Below, one piece after another: positions 1-8,487 of a DNA stretch of 64,000 nt. The position numbers and the translations under genes were made by a program. Within the stretch, counting starts at the first letter, position 1. Each line of letters opens with the position of its first letter. Below the pieces are notes generated by a model. The model worked only from the letters and a program-made list of their open reading frames with translations. It was not told where the DNA came from and did not search any database. Source of the stretch: VFMC01 sp046331225 (GTDB taxonomy: Bacteria > Actinomycetota > Acidimicrobiia > Acidimicrobiales > Ilumatobacteraceae); contig JAXLRF010000002.1 in the NCBI GenBank assembly GCA_046331225.1, positions 310,001-374,000 of the forward strand. The letters run 5' to 3'.

Positions 1-947
1 TCGACGGTGGTGTGCTCGTCGTAGCGATCGGGGTCGTCGATCCACTCGAGCTCGTCGCACTCGGGCTCGGTGCCACCGACGAGCAGCGTGCCGCCGATCT
101 GCGGCCGGAAGTACTGGCCGAGGTCGAGGTCGCTCACGAGCGGACCGCCGTCGTCGAGCCCGAGGCCGGCGGGTGCCGTGGCGGCGAACACCTCCTGGCG
201 CAGCGGGCGCACCCGGATGCGCATCTCGTCGGTGACGCCGGCCATGTCGTTGAGGCGGGTCGAGTGCGGGCCGCCGACGTTGACGACCACCGGGGCGCGG
301 AGCACCTCGCCACCCGAGATCCGCACACCGGCGACCCGACCGTGCTCGATCTCGACGCCGACCACCTCGGTGTGGAACCGGAACTCGGCGCCGTGGTGCT
401 TGGCGGCGTACGCCAGGTTGCGGGCCGCGAGCATCGGGTCGTCGACGAAGCCCGACGCGCCCTCGTACAGCGCGGTGAGCGAGCCCCATGCGTCGTCACC
501 GAACGCGGGGTCGTCGATCCGCTTGGGCGGATAGAACTTGCCGAGGTCGAACGCCGGGAACCGCGCGGCCAGCGTGTCGGTGTCGAACAGCTCGTAGGGG
601 ATGCCGACGTCGTCCCACAGGTCGGTGATGCGGCCGAACGAGAAGTCGGGCGTGTCGAACAGCACCATGCCCGTGCGCAGGAACCGGCACATGCCGTCGG
701 GGTCGACGACGCCGAGGTGCTCGTCCCAGTGCTCCCACGCCGGGGCGGCCTCCCAGGCGGTGAGCACCGCATCGAGTGTGGAGTAGCTGAAGCGGATGAT
801 CGACGACGACGAGCTCGTCGAACCGGCGCCGGCCGCGGGGCCCTTGTCGACGACGACGACCTTGCGGCCCGAGCGGGCGAGCTCGAGGGCGACCGACGAA
901 CCGATCACCCCGGCCCCGATGACCAGTACATCCGTTCCAGGAATCAC
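1..947 (-). CDS. FAD-dependent amino-acid oxidase family protein (DAO/SoxB-like), C-terminus cut by window edge
   Basis: The protein begins with a GTG at 947 and shows an N-terminal Rossmann motif (VLVIGAGVIGSSVALELA) followed by VVVVDKG, the FAD/ADP-binding signature of the D-amino-acid oxidase (DAO) family. Further on are segments typical of DadA/sarcosine-oxidase-like enzymes, such as GEVLRAPVVVNVGGPHS and RPLRQEVFAA, and LGQYFRPQIGGTLLVGG close to the left edge. It probably oxidises an amine or amino acid using FAD; the substrate cannot be told. At least the last 50-100 residues lie outside the window. There is no in-frame ATG near the start. A TAGGGT box at 955-960 lies 7 nt upstream of the GTG, which supports this start and a leaderless mRNA. 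Confidence 0.85.
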   Translation of the reverse strand, partial: MIPGTDVLVIGAGVIGSSVALELARSGRKVVVVDKGPAAGAGSTSSSSSIIRFSYSTLDAVLTAWEAAPAWEHWDEHLGVVDPDGMCRFLRTGMVLFDTPDFSFGRITDLWDDVGIPYELFDTDTLAARFPAFDLGKFYPPKRIDDPAFGDDAWGSLTALYEGASGFVDDPMLAARNLAYAAKHHGAEFRFHTEVVGVEIEHGRVAGVRISGGEVLRAPVVVNVGGPHSTRLNDMAGVTDEMRIRVRPLRQEVFAATAPAGLGLDDGGPLVSDLDLGQYFRPQIGGTLLVGGTEPECDELEWIDDPDRYDEHTTV

Positions 948-954
948 CTCGCCG

Positions 955-960
955 ACCCTA
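955..960 (-). promoter_or_regulatory. -10 box TAGGGT, leaderless start at 947
   Basis: TAGGGT on the minus strand ends 7 nt before the GTG of the FAD oxidase. The same spacing recurs at many genes of the window, so this is read as a leaderless promoter. No convincing -35 is seen. Confidence 0.45.
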
Positions 961-1055
961 CCAACCACCTGGCGAGCGCTCCGAGAGCCCTTGGTCCCGA
1001 ACCGGACGTGACCCGACCGTCGCGACGGCGTCGCGCTCTGGCATCATCGCCGGCG

Positions 1056-1556
1056 ATGAGCGATCCGATCGAGGACCGGGTGCGCGAGGTGCTCGCCGCC
1101 ACCGGCGTCACGCACGAGCTGTTGCCGTGCGACCCTGCGCTGGCCGACACCGCCGAGTACTGCGCCGCCTACGGCTGGACGCTCGCCCGGTCGGCCAACA
1201 CCATCGTCGTCGTGGGCAAGAGCGATCCACCCCGGCTGGTCGCGTGTGTGGTGCTGGCCACGCATCGCCTCGACGTCAACGGGGTGGTGCGCAAGCGTCT
1301 CGGCGCGCGCAAGGCGTCGTTCGCCGCGGCGGACGACACGATGGCGGCCACGGGCATGCAGATCGGCGGGGTCACCCCGTTCGCGCTGCCCGCCGATCTC
1401 GAGATCTGGGTCGACGCCGAGGTGACCCGGCGCGAGCAGCTGATCTTCGGGGGCGGCAGCCGATCGCTCAAGGTGCTGGCACCTCCCGACGCGCTGCTCG
1501 CACTGCCGAACGCCGTGGTGGTCGAGGGACTCGCCACCCCGGTCGCGACCGCGTAG
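1056..1556 (+). CDS. YbaK/ProX-type aminoacyl-tRNA deacylase family protein
   Basis: This 166-residue single-domain protein has the YbaK/prolyl-tRNA deacylase-like fold: HELLPCDP near the N-terminus, TIVVVGKSDPPRLVACVV in the middle, then VVRKRLGARKASFA, which carries the conserved lysine region, and IGGVTPFALP, the family's C-terminal signature. Such proteins hydrolyse mis-charged aminoacyl-tRNA (Cys-tRNA-Pro, Ala-tRNA-Pro) in the cytoplasm. Free-standing members often have untested specificity. The start is the ATG at 1056; a CATCAT hexamer at 1042-1047, 8 nt upstream, fits the leaderless pattern of neighbouring genes. It is divergent from the oxidase and convergent with the EAL protein, so probably monocistronic. 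Confidence 0.85.
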   Translation: MSDPIEDRVREVLAATGVTHELLPCDPALADTAEYCAAYGWTLARSANTIVVVGKSDPPRLVACVVLATHRLDVNGVVRKRLGARKASFAAADDTMAATGMQIGGVTPFALPADLEIWVDAEVTRREQLIFGGGSRSLKVLAPPDALLALPNAVVVEGLATPVATA

Positions 1557-1561
1557 CCGGC

Positions 1562-2773
1562 TCAGTCGGAGGCTGCGCCGGCGGCGGCGAGGCCGGCGTG
1601 GATGTCGGCGAGCGACATCGGTGCGCCGAGCAGATAGCCCTGGCCGAGATCGACGCCGAGCTGCGAGAGGGTGTCGAGCTCGCCGACGGTCTCGATCCCC
1701 TCGGCCAGCAGCAGTGCACCGATCTCGTTGGTGAAGTGCCGCAGACCCGACACGAGGGCCCGACGGGTCGGGTCCTTGTCGACACCCGACACGAGGGCAC
1801 GGTCGAGCTTCACGACCTGCGGGCGCAGCTCGACGAGCTGGCGCAGACCAGCCCATCCCGAGCCGGTGTCGTCGCAGGCGAGCAGCGGGTTGCCGGGCAG
1901 GCTGGCCACCCGCTCGAGCATGTCGGGGTGGTCGCCCACCGGCTCGGTCTCGAGCAGTTCGATCACCACACGCGCGGTGGCCTTCGCGATCACACGGTCG
2001 AACTCGGGATCCATGATCGTCGACGGCGAGGCGTTGACGCTCACCCACGAGTCACCGGGCAGCTCGGCGGCGGCGTGCAGCGCGTCCTCGAGCACGGCGA
2101 TCTCGAGCTCGGGCCCGATGCCGCTCCGGCGGGCCGTGTCGAACGCGAGCTCGGGATTGGTGCCGTCGTCGAAGCGGGTGAGCGCCTCGTACCCGATGAC
2201 GGCCAGGTCGGCCAGCCGCACGATCGGCTGGAAGTGCGGGCGCCAGCGGCGCTCGATCAGGCGGTCGCGGGCGGCCTCCTGCTCTTCGCGCGTGGCGCGC
2301 TCGGCGGTGCTGCGCAGCGCGTCGCCGTGACGCAGCAGCGCTGACACCTTCGCCATCAGCTCGGTCATCGACACGGGCTTGATCACGTAGTCGGTGACAC
2401 CGGCCTCGTACGACGTCATCCGCTCGGCCACGTCCGCGTGGCCGGACACCATGATGATCGGGCGGACCGCGTTCTGATCGGTCTCGCGCAGTGCCCGCAC
2501 GAGTTCGTCACCGGACAGGCCGGGCAGCGACTTGTCGACGATGATCAGATCGTAGTACTCGCCGACGAGCAGCTCGAGCGCTCGTTCGCTGCTGGTCGCG
2601 ACCGTCACCTCGGCACCGCGGGCGCCCAGGCCCGCGCTGTACAGCTTGCCCATCACCGGGTCGTCGTCGACCACGAGGATCGATCGGCCGATCAGCACCT
2701 GACCGGCTCGGTCGATCGCGGCCGGCGGGCGTGCGGGCAGGGACGTCTCCATGCGTGGATCGTCCCCGGGCAT
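1562..2773 (-). CDS. Response regulator with EAL (c-di-GMP phosphodiesterase) output domain
   Basis: The 403-residue protein has a receiver domain (about 30-145) with the acidic cluster DDD at 36-38, phospho-acceptor D80 (IIVDKS), S110 and K132 (VIKPV), then a short helical linker and an EAL domain (about 178-400). EAL catalytic positions look intact: GYEALTRF (E196), N247, E272, the DD pair at 301-302 in DDTGSGW (usual form DDFG), K322 (VKLDR), E358 (AEGIE) and Q378 (GQGY). The protein is therefore likely to degrade c-di-GMP under control of an unlinked histidine kinase; no kinase or GGDEF gene is adjacent. The ATG at 2773 lies 7 nt after GACAGT (2781-2786), supporting that start over the ATG at 2752. 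Confidence 0.92.
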   Translation of the reverse strand: MPGDDPRMETSLPARPPAAIDRAGQVLIGRSILVVDDDPVMGKLYSAGLGARGAEVTVATSSERALELLVGEYYDLIIVDKSLPGLSGDELVRALRETDQNAVRPIIMVSGHADVAERMTSYEAGVTDYVIKPVSMTELMAKVSALLRHGDALRSTAERATREEQEAARDRLIERRWRPHFQPIVRLADLAVIGYEALTRFDDGTNPELAFDTARRSGIGPELEIAVLEDALHAAAELPGDSWVSVNASPSTIMDPEFDRVIAKATARVVIELLETEPVGDHPDMLERVASLPGNPLLACDDTGSGWAGLRQLVELRPQVVKLDRALVSGVDKDPTRRALVSGLRHFTNEIGALLLAEGIETVGELDTLSQLGVDLGQGYLLGAPMSLADIHAGLAAAGAASD

Positions 2774-2851
2774 GTTCTGAACTGTCCTGGGAGGTCGATC
2801 AAGTTCCGTTCAGCTCGGCCCGCCGCGGGTCAAGATCTCGGACGGCGGGCG

Positions 2852-3532
2852 TCAAGACTCCGGCAAGTCGTCGACGGTGCGTGGGATCGCGTCGCGAGAG
2901 GCCTTCAGGTGCGCCGTGAGGCAGCGCACCGCCTCTCGCACGTCGCCGTCGACCACGGAGCGAGCCATCTCGCGGTGTTCGGCGTGCGCCTCGGCGCCAC
3001 GAGCCACGGCGGCCCACACCAGGTAGCGCTGCGACTGGTCGAGCAGATGGCTCACCTGGTGCAGCAGCAAGGGGTTGGGGCACCGCGACACGAGCGCGAG
3101 GTGGAACGCACGGTGCGCGTCGTGGAAGTCGATCGCCCGTCGGTGGCGCGCCTCGAGCCGGTCGAGCGAGCGACTCACCTCGGCCGCGTAGGTGGGGTCG
3201 CCCTCGGCGGCACGCATCGACGTCCGCAACGCCGCCGGGTCGAGCAACAGCCGGAGCTCGTACACGTGCAGCACGGTCTGCTCGTCGATCGGGGCGACGC
3301 GTGCGCCGCGCTGCGGTTCGATCACCACGAGGCCTTCGCCGGCCAGGCGTTGGAACGATTCGCGCAGCGGTGTGGCCGACACGCCCCACTGCTCCGCCAG
3401 TTTCTCGCCGAGCAGTTTCTCGCCGGGGGCGAGCTCGCCGCTCAGGATCGCACGGCGCAGCAGTTGGTCGACCCACGCGGCACGGGTGGGCGGCGACACG
3501 AGCGGCGTGGTGTCCGTCACGGCCGAGATCAT
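2852..3532 (-). CDS. GntR family transcriptional regulator, FCD (FadR-like) subfamily
   Basis: This 226-residue regulator has an N-terminal winged helix (about 18-85; WGVSATPLRESFQRLAGEGLV and EPQRGARVAP are the GntR recognition-helix and wing signatures) and an all-helical FCD effector domain (about 95-215) with a conserved acid/histidine set (DFHDAHRAFH and later His residues) that in this family usually binds a metal and a carboxylate ligand. It is transcribed away from the FAH-family hydrolase at 3574 with only 41 bp between them, and a perfect 10-bp palindrome sits in that gap. The simplest reading is a local autoregulator and regulator of the hydrolase, with an organic acid as inducer (inference). 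Confidence 0.9.
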   Translation of the reverse strand: MISAVTDTTPLVSPPTRAAWVDQLLRRAILSGELAPGEKLLGEKLAEQWGVSATPLRESFQRLAGEGLVVIEPQRGARVAPIDEQTVLHVYELRLLLDPAALRTSMRAAEGDPTYAAEVSRSLDRLEARHRRAIDFHDAHRAFHLALVSRCPNPLLLHQVSHLLDQSQRYLVWAAVARGAEAHAEHREMARSVVDGDVREAVRCLTAHLKASRDAIPRTVDDLPES

Positions 3533-3537
3533 ACCGC

Positions 3538-3566
3538 TTGCACCGAGTCGATGATCTATAGATAAT
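3538..3566 (+). promoter_or_regulatory. Promoter of the FAH-family gene (TTGCAC-17-GATAAT) with palindromic operator
   Basis: TTGCAC (3538-3543) and GATAAT (3561-3566) are separated by 17 bp, and the start codon follows the -10 by 7 nt, so the mRNA is probably leaderless. The perfect palindrome ATCTATAGAT (3554-3563) overlaps spacer and -10 and is the best candidate GntR operator. Confidence 0.6.
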
Positions 3567-3573
3567 TGTCGCC

Positions 3574-4428
3574 ATGTTCCGACTCCTCAACGTCGACGGC
3601 CGCGCCGCCCTCCAGTCCGGTGACCAGTGGCACGACCTCGCCGCCCTCTCGGGCGATCCCTCGCTCGCCGACCCGATGACCGCCATCGCCCGCTTCGACG
3701 AGCTGCACGCCCTGCAGGCCGCCACCGACGGCCGCGCCGCGGAGGGCACCGTCGACCCGACGACCCTCGGTGTGGTCGCGCCCCGTCCCGAGAAGGTGTT
3801 CGCGATCGGCCTCAACTACGGACGCCACGCAGCCGAGAGCAACATGGAGCTGCCGCCCGCGCCGCTCAACTTCACCAAGTACCCCAGCTGTCTCGTCGGT
3901 CCCACCGCCGACATCGAGCTGTCGGGCACCGCGGTCGACTGGGAGGTCGAGCTCGTCGTGGTGATCGGCCGCGGTGGGCGCCACATCGCCGAGGCCGACG
4001 CCTGGTCGCACGTGGCCGGGCTGACCCTCGGCCAGGACATCAGCGACCGCGTGGTGCAGCTCACCGGCAAGCCACCGCAGTTCTCGCTCGGCAAGAGCTT
4101 CGACACCTATGGCCCGATCGGCCCGGCGATCGTGTCGGTCGACCAGTTCGCCGACCCGGACGACATCGGCCTGTGGTGCGACGTCGGCACCGAGGGTTCG
4201 CTCGAGCGCATGCAGGACGCCCGCACGAACGACCTGATCTTCCCCGTCGCGCACCTGATCTCGTACCTGTCGGGCATCTGCACGCTGTCGCCGGGCGACC
4301 TCGTGTTCACCGGCACGCCCGACGGCGTGGGCGCGGCACGTGGCCGGTTCCTGAACGACGGCGAGCTCGTCGTCTCCGGCGCCGAGGTGATCGGCGAGCT
4401 GCGCAACCGCTGCGTCACACCGGCCTGA
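3574..4428 (+). CDS. Fumarylacetoacetate hydrolase (FAH) family protein
   Basis: The 284-residue protein carries the FAH catalytic core: FAIGLNYGRHAAE (about 76-88), the metal-binding acids in DWEVELVVVIG (E124, E126) and D155 in LGQDISDRV, then GKSFDTYGPIGP and, near the end, LSPGDLVFTGTPDGVG. FAH-family enzymes cleave C-C bonds or hydrate/decarboxylate 2-oxo acids in aromatic and sugar-acid catabolism using Mg2+ or Ca2+; the substrate is not predictable. Length and motif order are typical of the YcgM/FAHD1 group plus a short N-terminal extension. It is transcribed divergently from an FCD-type GntR regulator that probably controls it. The start fits the leaderless promoter described upstream. 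Confidence 0.9.
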   Translation: MFRLLNVDGRAALQSGDQWHDLAALSGDPSLADPMTAIARFDELHALQAATDGRAAEGTVDPTTLGVVAPRPEKVFAIGLNYGRHAAESNMELPPAPLNFTKYPSCLVGPTADIELSGTAVDWEVELVVVIGRGGRHIAEADAWSHVAGLTLGQDISDRVVQLTGKPPQFSLGKSFDTYGPIGPAIVSVDQFADPDDIGLWCDVGTEGSLERMQDARTNDLIFPVAHLISYLSGICTLSPGDLVFTGTPDGVGAARGRFLNDGELVVSGAEVIGELRNRCVTPA

Positions 4429-4487
4429 CACACGCCCGTCATCGCTCCCCGCGACGCGACGCCGCCGGGCTCGGCCAGAATGGGCCG

Positions 4488-7250
4488 ATGGCCGGCACCC
4501 CCGTCACCGACCAGCCCGACCTCGAACGCGATCGAGCGCTCACCGACGACATCCGGCTGCTCGGCCGGCTGCTCGGCGAGGTGATCCGCGACCAGGCGGG
4601 CGACCAGGTCTACGAGCTCGTCGAGCGCGTGCGGCAGCACGCGGTCGGCAGCCGCCGCGCCGACGGCTCGGTCGACCCCACCGATCTCGGCCGTCTGCTC
4701 GACGGTGTCGACGTCGACGTCGGTCTCCACGTGGTGCGCGCGTTCAGCTGGTTCTCGCTGCTCGCGAACATCGCCGAGGACGTGCACCAGACCAGGCGGC
4801 GACGCCATCACCGCCGCATCGGCGCGCCACCGCGTCCGGGCACCCTGCCCCACGCGGTCGGCACCCTCGCCGCGCACCTCGCCGACCCCGGCGAGGTGGC
4901 CGCCGTGCTGCGGCGCGTCGAGGTGAGCCCGGTGCTCACCGCACATCCCACCGAGGTGCGCCGCAAGACGATCCTCGACGTGCAGCGGCGCATCGCCGAC
5001 CTGCTCGAGTGGCGCGACCGAGTGGAGCTCGACCCCGACGAACTCGCCACCTGGGAGAGCGACCTGCGCCTGCAGGTGCTCACCCTGTGGCAGACCGCGC
5101 TGCTGCGGCTGTCGAAGCTGCGCGTGCGCGACGAGATCGCCGAGGCCCTGCGCTACTACGAGCTCTCGCTGTTCGACGTGCTCACCTCGCTCCAGGCCGA
5201 CGTGCAGCGCGCCGTCGACGCACTCGACCCCGGCCATGGCCGGGTGCAGCCGGTCGTGCGCATGGGCAGCTGGATCGGCGGCGACCGCGACGGCAACCCG
5301 TTCGTCACCGCCGAGGTGCTGCAGCTCGCGGTCGACCTGCAGGTGCGCACCGCGCTCACCCGCCACCTCGCCACCGTGCACCGCCTGTCGGTCGAGCTGT
5401 CGGTGTCGTCCCGGCTCGTCACCCCCACCCCCGAGCTGCTGGCGCTCGCCGACGCCTCGGCCGACGAGTCGCCGTTCCGCGCCGACGAGCCCTACCGCCG
5501 AGCCCTGCGCGGCATGTACGCACGCCTGGCCGCCACCGCGATCGAACGGCTCGGCGAGCTGCCGGGTCCACCGCCGCACGCCGCGCTCACGCCCTATGCC
5601 GACGCCACCGAGCTCGCCGCCGACCTGGCGGTGGTCGACGCGTCGTTGCGGGGCCACGGCGCGGCCGCCCTGGCCGACGCCCTGGTGGCACCTGCACGCA
5701 CGGCGGTCGAGGTGTTCGGGTTCCATCTCTGCACGCTCGACCTGCGCCAGAACAGCGACGTGCACGAACGGGTGGTGGCCGAGTTGCTGCGACTCGGCGG
5801 TGTCACCGCCGACTACCTCGGGCTCGACGAGGCGGGTCGCGTCGAGGTGCTCCGGCGCGAGCTCGCCACATCACGCCCGCTGCGACACCGCTCGATCGCG
5901 TGCTCGGACGAGACCGCCCGCGAGCTCGCGATCGTCGAGACCGCGGCGACGGCCATCGATCGCTACGGCGAGCGGATCGTCGCGCACGCGGTGATCAGCA
6001 AGTGCGGGTCGGTGAGCGACCTGCTCGAGGTGGCCACCATCTTGCGCGAGGTGGGTCTGCTGCAGCCCGGCGACACACCGCGGCTGGCACTCGACGTGGT
6101 GCCGCTGTTCGAGACGATCGACGACCTGCGTGGCGCGGCGACGATCATGACCACGCTGCTCGACGTGCCCGAGTACCGCGGCTGGCTCGACCGGTGCCGG
6201 GGCGGGTTGCAGGAGGTGATGCTCGGCTACAGCGACAGCAACAAGGACGGCGGCTACCTGGCCGCCAACTGGGCGCTGTACCGGGCGCAGGTGAGCCTCG
6301 TCGAGGTGTGCCGCCGCGCCGGTGTGCGGCTGCGGTTCTTCCACGGTCGCGGGGGCACCGTCGGCCGCGGCGGCGGACCGAGCTACGACGCCGTGCTGGC
6401 ACAGCCGCCCGGCGCCGTCGACGGCACCCTGCGGATCACCGAACAGGGCGAGGTGATCGCGGCCCGGTACACCAACCACGACATGGCGCGTCGCAACGTC
6501 GAGGCGCTGGTGTCGGCCGCCGCCGAGGCCACCGCGATCAGCGACGACGGTGCCGAGCCGTCGTTCGTGGACGCCATGGACGAGCTGGCCGACCGGTCGC
6601 TCGCGGCCTACCGGCAGCTGGTGTACGGCGACCCGTCGTTCGTGCAGGTGTTCCGGGCGCTCACCCCGATCCGCGAGATCGCGATGCTCAACATCGGCAG
6701 CCGTCCGGCCAGCCGCACCAGCAGCGACCGGATCGAGGACCTGCGCGCGATCCCGTGGGTGTTCAGCTGGAGCCAGTGCCGGATCATGCTGCCCGGCTGG
6801 TACGGCGCCGGGTCGGCCTTCGCCGGATGGGCGGGCGACGACGCCGACCGGCTCGCCGAGCTGCGTCGCATGCACCGCACGTGGCCGGCGTTCCGCACGA
6901 CCATCTCGAACATGGGCATGGTGCTCGCCAAGAGCGACCTCGCGATCGCCGAGCGCTACGCCTCGCTGGTCGACGACCGCGACGCACGCGACCGAGTGCT
7001 CGGCGCGGTGCGGGCCGAGCACGAGCGCACGGTGCACTGGGTGCAGGAGATCACCGAGGCGCCGCTGCTCGGCGACAACCCGACGCTCGCCCGCAGCATC
7101 CGCAACCGGTTCCCCTACCTCGACCCGCTGCACGAGCTGCAGGTCGACCTGCTGCACCGGTTCCGCGGCGGCGATCAGGACGACCGGGTGGCCCGCGGCA
7201 TCCAGCTGACGATCAACGGCATCGCCGCCGGCCTGCGCAACAGCGGCTGA
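4488..7250 (+). CDS. ppc: Phosphoenolpyruvate carboxylase
   Basis: This 920-residue enzyme carboxylates PEP with bicarbonate to oxaloacetate, replenishing the TCA cycle. All signatures are present in order: VLTAHPTEVRRK with catalytic H153, GSWIGGDRDGNP, the VISKCGSVSDLLEV region, MLGYSDSNKDGGYLAANW, FFHGRGGTVGRGGGP (the glycine loop), LRAIPWVFSWSQCR, LPGWYGAG, and a C-terminus INGIAAGLRNSG that matches the usual QNTG-type end closely. The ATG at 4488 is 6 nt after CAGAAT (4476-4481), matching the short-leader pattern; the reading frame is open far upstream, but that part is antisense or off-frame to the FAH gene and is not coding. No operon partner: the next gene converges. Confidence 0.97.
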   Translation: MAGTPVTDQPDLERDRALTDDIRLLGRLLGEVIRDQAGDQVYELVERVRQHAVGSRRADGSVDPTDLGRLLDGVDVDVGLHVVRAFSWFSLLANIAEDVHQTRRRRHHRRIGAPPRPGTLPHAVGTLAAHLADPGEVAAVLRRVEVSPVLTAHPTEVRRKTILDVQRRIADLLEWRDRVELDPDELATWESDLRLQVLTLWQTALLRLSKLRVRDEIAEALRYYELSLFDVLTSLQADVQRAVDALDPGHGRVQPVVRMGSWIGGDRDGNPFVTAEVLQLAVDLQVRTALTRHLATVHRLSVELSVSSRLVTPTPELLALADASADESPFRADEPYRRALRGMYARLAATAIERLGELPGPPPHAALTPYADATELAADLAVVDASLRGHGAAALADALVAPARTAVEVFGFHLCTLDLRQNSDVHERVVAELLRLGGVTADYLGLDEAGRVEVLRRELATSRPLRHRSIACSDETARELAIVETAATAIDRYGERIVAHAVISKCGSVSDLLEVATILREVGLLQPGDTPRLALDVVPLFETIDDLRGAATIMTTLLDVPEYRGWLDRCRGGLQEVMLGYSDSNKDGGYLAANWALYRAQVSLVEVCRRAGVRLRFFHGRGGTVGRGGGPSYDAVLAQPPGAVDGTLRITEQGEVIAARYTNHDMARRNVEALVSAAAEATAISDDGAEPSFVDAMDELADRSLAAYRQLVYGDPSFVQVFRALTPIREIAMLNIGSRPASRTSSDRIEDLRAIPWVFSWSQCRIMLPGWYGAGSAFAGWAGDDADRLAELRRMHRTWPAFRTTISNMGMVLAKSDLAIAERYASLVDDRDARDRVLGAVRAEHERTVHWVQEITEAPLLGDNPTLARSIRNRFPYLDPLHELQVDLLHRFRGGDQDDRVARGIQLTINGIAAGLRNSG

Positions 7251-7305
7251 TCGCCCCGCCGGCCCTGGCGCGTCGGCGCACCATCGGTACGTCGGACGGC
7301 CCGAC

Positions 7306-8433
7306 TCAGCTGACGGGGACGACCTCGGGCAGGGTGACGTCGAGCAGCTCGAAGTCGGGAGTGCAGCCGGTGAGGGCGTAGCCGAGGCCACGCGGGATCA
7401 CGAACGTGTCGCCCTCGACCATCTGCTCGGGCGCACGCCCGTCGACGTCGAGCGAGCACTCGCCGGCCAGCACGAAGCCGAACACGAACTCGGCGTCGTG
7501 GGTGCTGCGCGGCGTCGCATCTGCGCCCGCCGGCCGGGCCACGCGCACCCCCGCGAGGCCGTCGGTGACGCGGCCGATGCCGATGTCGCGGTACTCGAAG
7601 CCGGGGAACCGCCACGGCTGCCAGTCGGCCGACGACGCGTCGTGGAACACGAAGCGCTGGCCGCCGAAGTCCTTGTCGGGCAGCAGTTCGCCGGTGGGCA
7701 GTGGCATCGTGTGATCGGCGAGCGTCTCGTGCTCGGCAGGGCAGCCGAGCTCGACCACCTCGAGGCCGTCGCCGCTCTCGAGCACTCGGTGGCGGATCGT
7801 CGGCGGCTGCAGCACGCAGTCGCCGGCCTCCATCAGCACCGGCTCGCCCTGATCCTCGTAGGCCACCCGCACCCAGCCCTTGTGGCAGTAGATCATCTGG
7901 AAGCGGACCTTGTGGTAGTGCACGTAGTCGCCCACCGGGCCGGCCGTCGGGATGCGGATGTGCGAGCCGATGAAGCGCCCGCCGAGTCGGCCCGGGATGA
8001 TGTCGCGGTACTGCATGCCCGCTCGGCCCGTGCCCCACGACGCGCCGTCGCGCACGTGGGCGATCACCAGCTCGGGCCGCTCGGGGGGCAGCACGATCGG
8101 CGGGTCGGCGTCGACGAGCGTGACGCGGGTGCCGTTGGGCGCGACCAGCTCGCGCTCGCCACCGGCGATCGCGTCGGGGTCGGTGCAGCGCACGCGCAGC
8201 TGCACGCCCGCACCGGGCCGATCGCCGTCGCCCGGCTGCAGCCGGATCGCGAGACCGTGACCCGACAGCTCGGCCACGCTGGGCGAGTCGGCCGGGAAGA
8301 TCGCGTCGACCCGCATCCCGAGGCGCTTGGTGAAGAAGTCGAGCGTGTCCTGCAGGGGCGAGCACGGCACGACGGTGAGGGCGGACGTGATGCCCGCACC
8401 GGGGCGGGCGGCTGCGTCGGCGGAAGTGGCCAT
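7306..8433 (-). CDS. VOC-like domain fused to two cupin domains (probable metal-dependent oxygenase or isomerase)
   Basis: The 375-residue protein starts with a glyoxalase/VOC-like half (about 10-95; ALTVVPCSPLQDTLDFFTKR, GHGLAIRLQPG) and continues with two cupin domains (about 140-250 and 275-370). The first cupin contains HYHKVRFQMIYCHKG and VLQPPTIRHRVLESG, consistent with metal-binding histidines; the second has a weaker set (FVFGFVLAGE, GDTFVIPRG). Bicupins include dioxygenases and sugar or carboxylate enzymes, but the VOC-bicupin combination is not one I can assign. It is divergent from the HyuA-type gene at 8488 with 54 bp between starts, suggesting a shared pathway. TAGCGT at 8442-8447, 8 nt upstream, supports the ATG at 8433. 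Confidence 0.75.
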   Translation of the reverse strand: MATSADAAARPGAGITSALTVVPCSPLQDTLDFFTKRLGMRVDAIFPADSPSVAELSGHGLAIRLQPGDGDRPGAGVQLRVRCTDPDAIAGGERELVAPNGTRVTLVDADPPIVLPPERPELVIAHVRDGASWGTGRAGMQYRDIIPGRLGGRFIGSHIRIPTAGPVGDYVHYHKVRFQMIYCHKGWVRVAYEDQGEPVLMEAGDCVLQPPTIRHRVLESGDGLEVVELGCPAEHETLADHTMPLPTGELLPDKDFGGQRFVFHDASSADWQPWRFPGFEYRDIGIGRVTDGLAGVRVARPAGADATPRSTHDAEFVFGFVLAGECSLDVDGRAPEQMVEGDTFVIPRGLGYALTGCTPDFELLDVTLPEVVPVS

Positions 8434-8441
8434 CGCGGCCG

Positions 8442-8447
8442 ACGCTA
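8442..8447 (-). promoter_or_regulatory. -10 box TAGCGT of the VOC-bicupin gene
   Basis: TAGCGT ends 8 nt before the ATG at 8433. The overlapping plus-strand TAGCCT (8446-8451) could serve the divergent HyuA-type gene, so one short region may promote both. Confidence 0.4.
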
Positions 8448-8487
8448 GCCTGACCCGACTCGCCGGCGCCCAGCCGCTCCCCCGCCC

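Noticed and set aside
3627..4487. Apparent N-terminal extension of PEP carboxylase
   Set aside because: This part overlaps the FAH gene in another frame, is Arg-rich, and the ATG at 4488 has a well-placed -10; PEPC length from 4488 is normal.
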